A DNA stretch of 64,000 bases, taken from Stentor roeselii (lineage: Eukaryota; Ciliophora; Heterotrichea; Heterotrichida; Stentoridae). This document shows, piece after piece, positions 63,489 through 64,000 of this stretch (position 1 is its first letter; each line of letters opens with the position of its first letter). The stretch spans positions 62,001 to 126,000 of the forward strand of contig RSEH01000072.1 in the NCBI GenBank assembly GCA_006503475.1, read 5' to 3'. The notes beneath the pieces are model-generated. The model ran no database searches and was not told the origin of the DNA. It saw only the letters and a list, made by a program, of their open reading frames with translations. Position numbers and translations under genes: made by a program.

Positions 63489-64000
63489 ATGTCTCCACTC
63501 TTATTGACCCTCATTTCCCTAACCCTGAGTCTAAAGCTCTCCCCTCGCCACCCAAGCGACAAATACGGCCGTCAGTTAGTTTTTCACGGAGTCAACGTGG
63601 CTTACAAGCTACCTCCATACCTTCCAATATCAGACCATTTCGACGCCTTCACCTCTCTAAGTGCAGAAGACGTCTCTTTCATGCAAGAAAACGGAATCAA
63701 CATGGTGCGATTCGGAATTTTCTGGGAAGCTTTAGAAACCTCTCCAGGGGTGTACAACTTGAGCTACTTACAACAAGTAAACAAAACAATTAACACCCTG
63801 GGCGAAGGAGGGATCTACACGATTCTTGATAGTCATCAAGACCTGTTCACTAGAAGGTTCTGTGGTGAAGGAATGCCTGTTTTTTACACTCCTGAAGTGA
63901 ACCATCATTGCGACGCTTACTGGATGGGGACTGTCTTTGAACTGATGGGTCTTTGCAAGTCGATGAATTCTTACAAGTTCAACTTGGACTCCAATGGAAA
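63489..64000 (+). CDS. GH5 endoglycoceramidase-like glycosidase, 3' end cut by window
   Basis: 170 residues visible from ATG 63489. A signal peptide (MSPLLLTLISLTLSLK) is followed by GRQLVFHGVNVAYKLPPY, then MQENGINMVRFGIFWEALE (the start of the TIM barrel), and TILDSHQDLFTRRFCGEGMP. The HQD...GEG.P block is characteristic of endoglycoceramidase-related GH5 enzymes, which cut glycolipids or steryl glucosides. The catalytic Glu residues lie beyond the window. The enzyme is secreted or lysosomal by its signal peptide. Confidence 0.85.
   Translation, partial: MSPLLLTLISLTLSLKLSPRHPSDKYGRQLVFHGVNVAYKLPPYLPISDHFDAFTSLSAEDVSFMQENGINMVRFGIFWEALETSPGVYNLSYLQQVNKTINTLGEGGIYTILDSHQDLFTRRFCGEGMPVFYTPEVNHHCDAYWMGTVFELMGLCKSMNSYKFNLDSNG

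Noticed and set aside
1-64000. Reassigned ciliate genetic code (TAA/TAG as Gln, or TGA as Trp/Cys)
   Set aside because: Conserved genes end at TAA or TAG where expected and contain none internally. The only needed recoding is one Sec UGA.
1-64000. tRNA, rRNA and CRISPR arrays
   Set aside because: No B-box with matching acceptor stem, no rRNA-like stretch and no spaced repeats found by eye. A tRNAscan-SE run would settle the tRNA question.

Overview
The window reads as macronuclear DNA of a heterotrich ciliate, most likely Stentor or a close relative. Three things point there. The genome is AT-rich and densely packed, with mostly single-exon genes. The standard stop codons are all in use: TAA and TAG are not reassigned, and TGA ends at least two genes. 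The only introns I can place, twelve of them, are each exactly 15 nt, and each has an A at position 10. The species name is an inference from these traits.

Layout. 1-10.9 kb: a truncated K+ channel, a divergent mitochondrial carrier, a class IV aminotransferase, zinc-finger and GPGSY-motif proteins, a degenerate ERI1-type exonuclease fused to RRMs, the condensin subunit CAP-G, and a CaaX-tailed protein rebuilt from three exons. 11-19 kb: a RING-H2 protein, ribosomal protein uS10, a 54-bp minisatellite, selenoprotein W with a SECIS element, coiled-coil proteins, a Rab11-like GTPase and a Bet1-like SNARE. 19-33 kb: mitochondrial Hsp90 (TRAP1), fibrillarin with a 10-nt first exon, a Sec23-type zinc finger plus vWA protein, an anoctamin, an RBR ubiquitin ligase, then 1.9 kb of AT-rich DNA without genes. 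33-49 kb: a 1,754-residue ARM/HEAT protein, a PH-domain protein, neuroguidin/Lcp5, a GH38 alpha-mannosidase with two introns, and a likely acylated ARM protein. 49-64 kb: two large coiled-coil proteins, an SLC25 carrier, a CDGSH iron-sulfur protein, Rab1, a DHHC acyltransferase, an RCC1 protein, a MAM33/p32 protein, EMC7, a ubiquitin hydrolase, PIG-Y, and the start of a GH5 endoglycoceramidase-like gene.

The genes do not form one pathway. Several relate to membrane traffic and lipid anchors (Rab1, a Rab11-like Rab, a SNARE, DHHC, PIG-Y, EMC7). Others serve ribosome assembly (fibrillarin, neuroguidin, uS10) or mitochondria (TRAP1, two carriers, MAM33). Many unknowns are coiled-coil or probably acylated proteins.

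The most interesting signals are: (1) selenoprotein W, with an in-frame UGA and a fitting SECIS, in a genome that also uses UGA as stop; (2) a coding-strand composition sawtooth, in which third positions drift from A/C to G/T and then reset abruptly, inside single genes as well as at gene starts; (3) the uniform 15-nt introns; (4) three tandem duplications that begin within the last codons of a gene and run past its stop; (5) extreme compaction, with same-strand gaps of 3-14 nt and divergent start codons 6-16 nt apart.

All calls come from reading the sequence and from memory of protein families. No database search or structure prediction was run.
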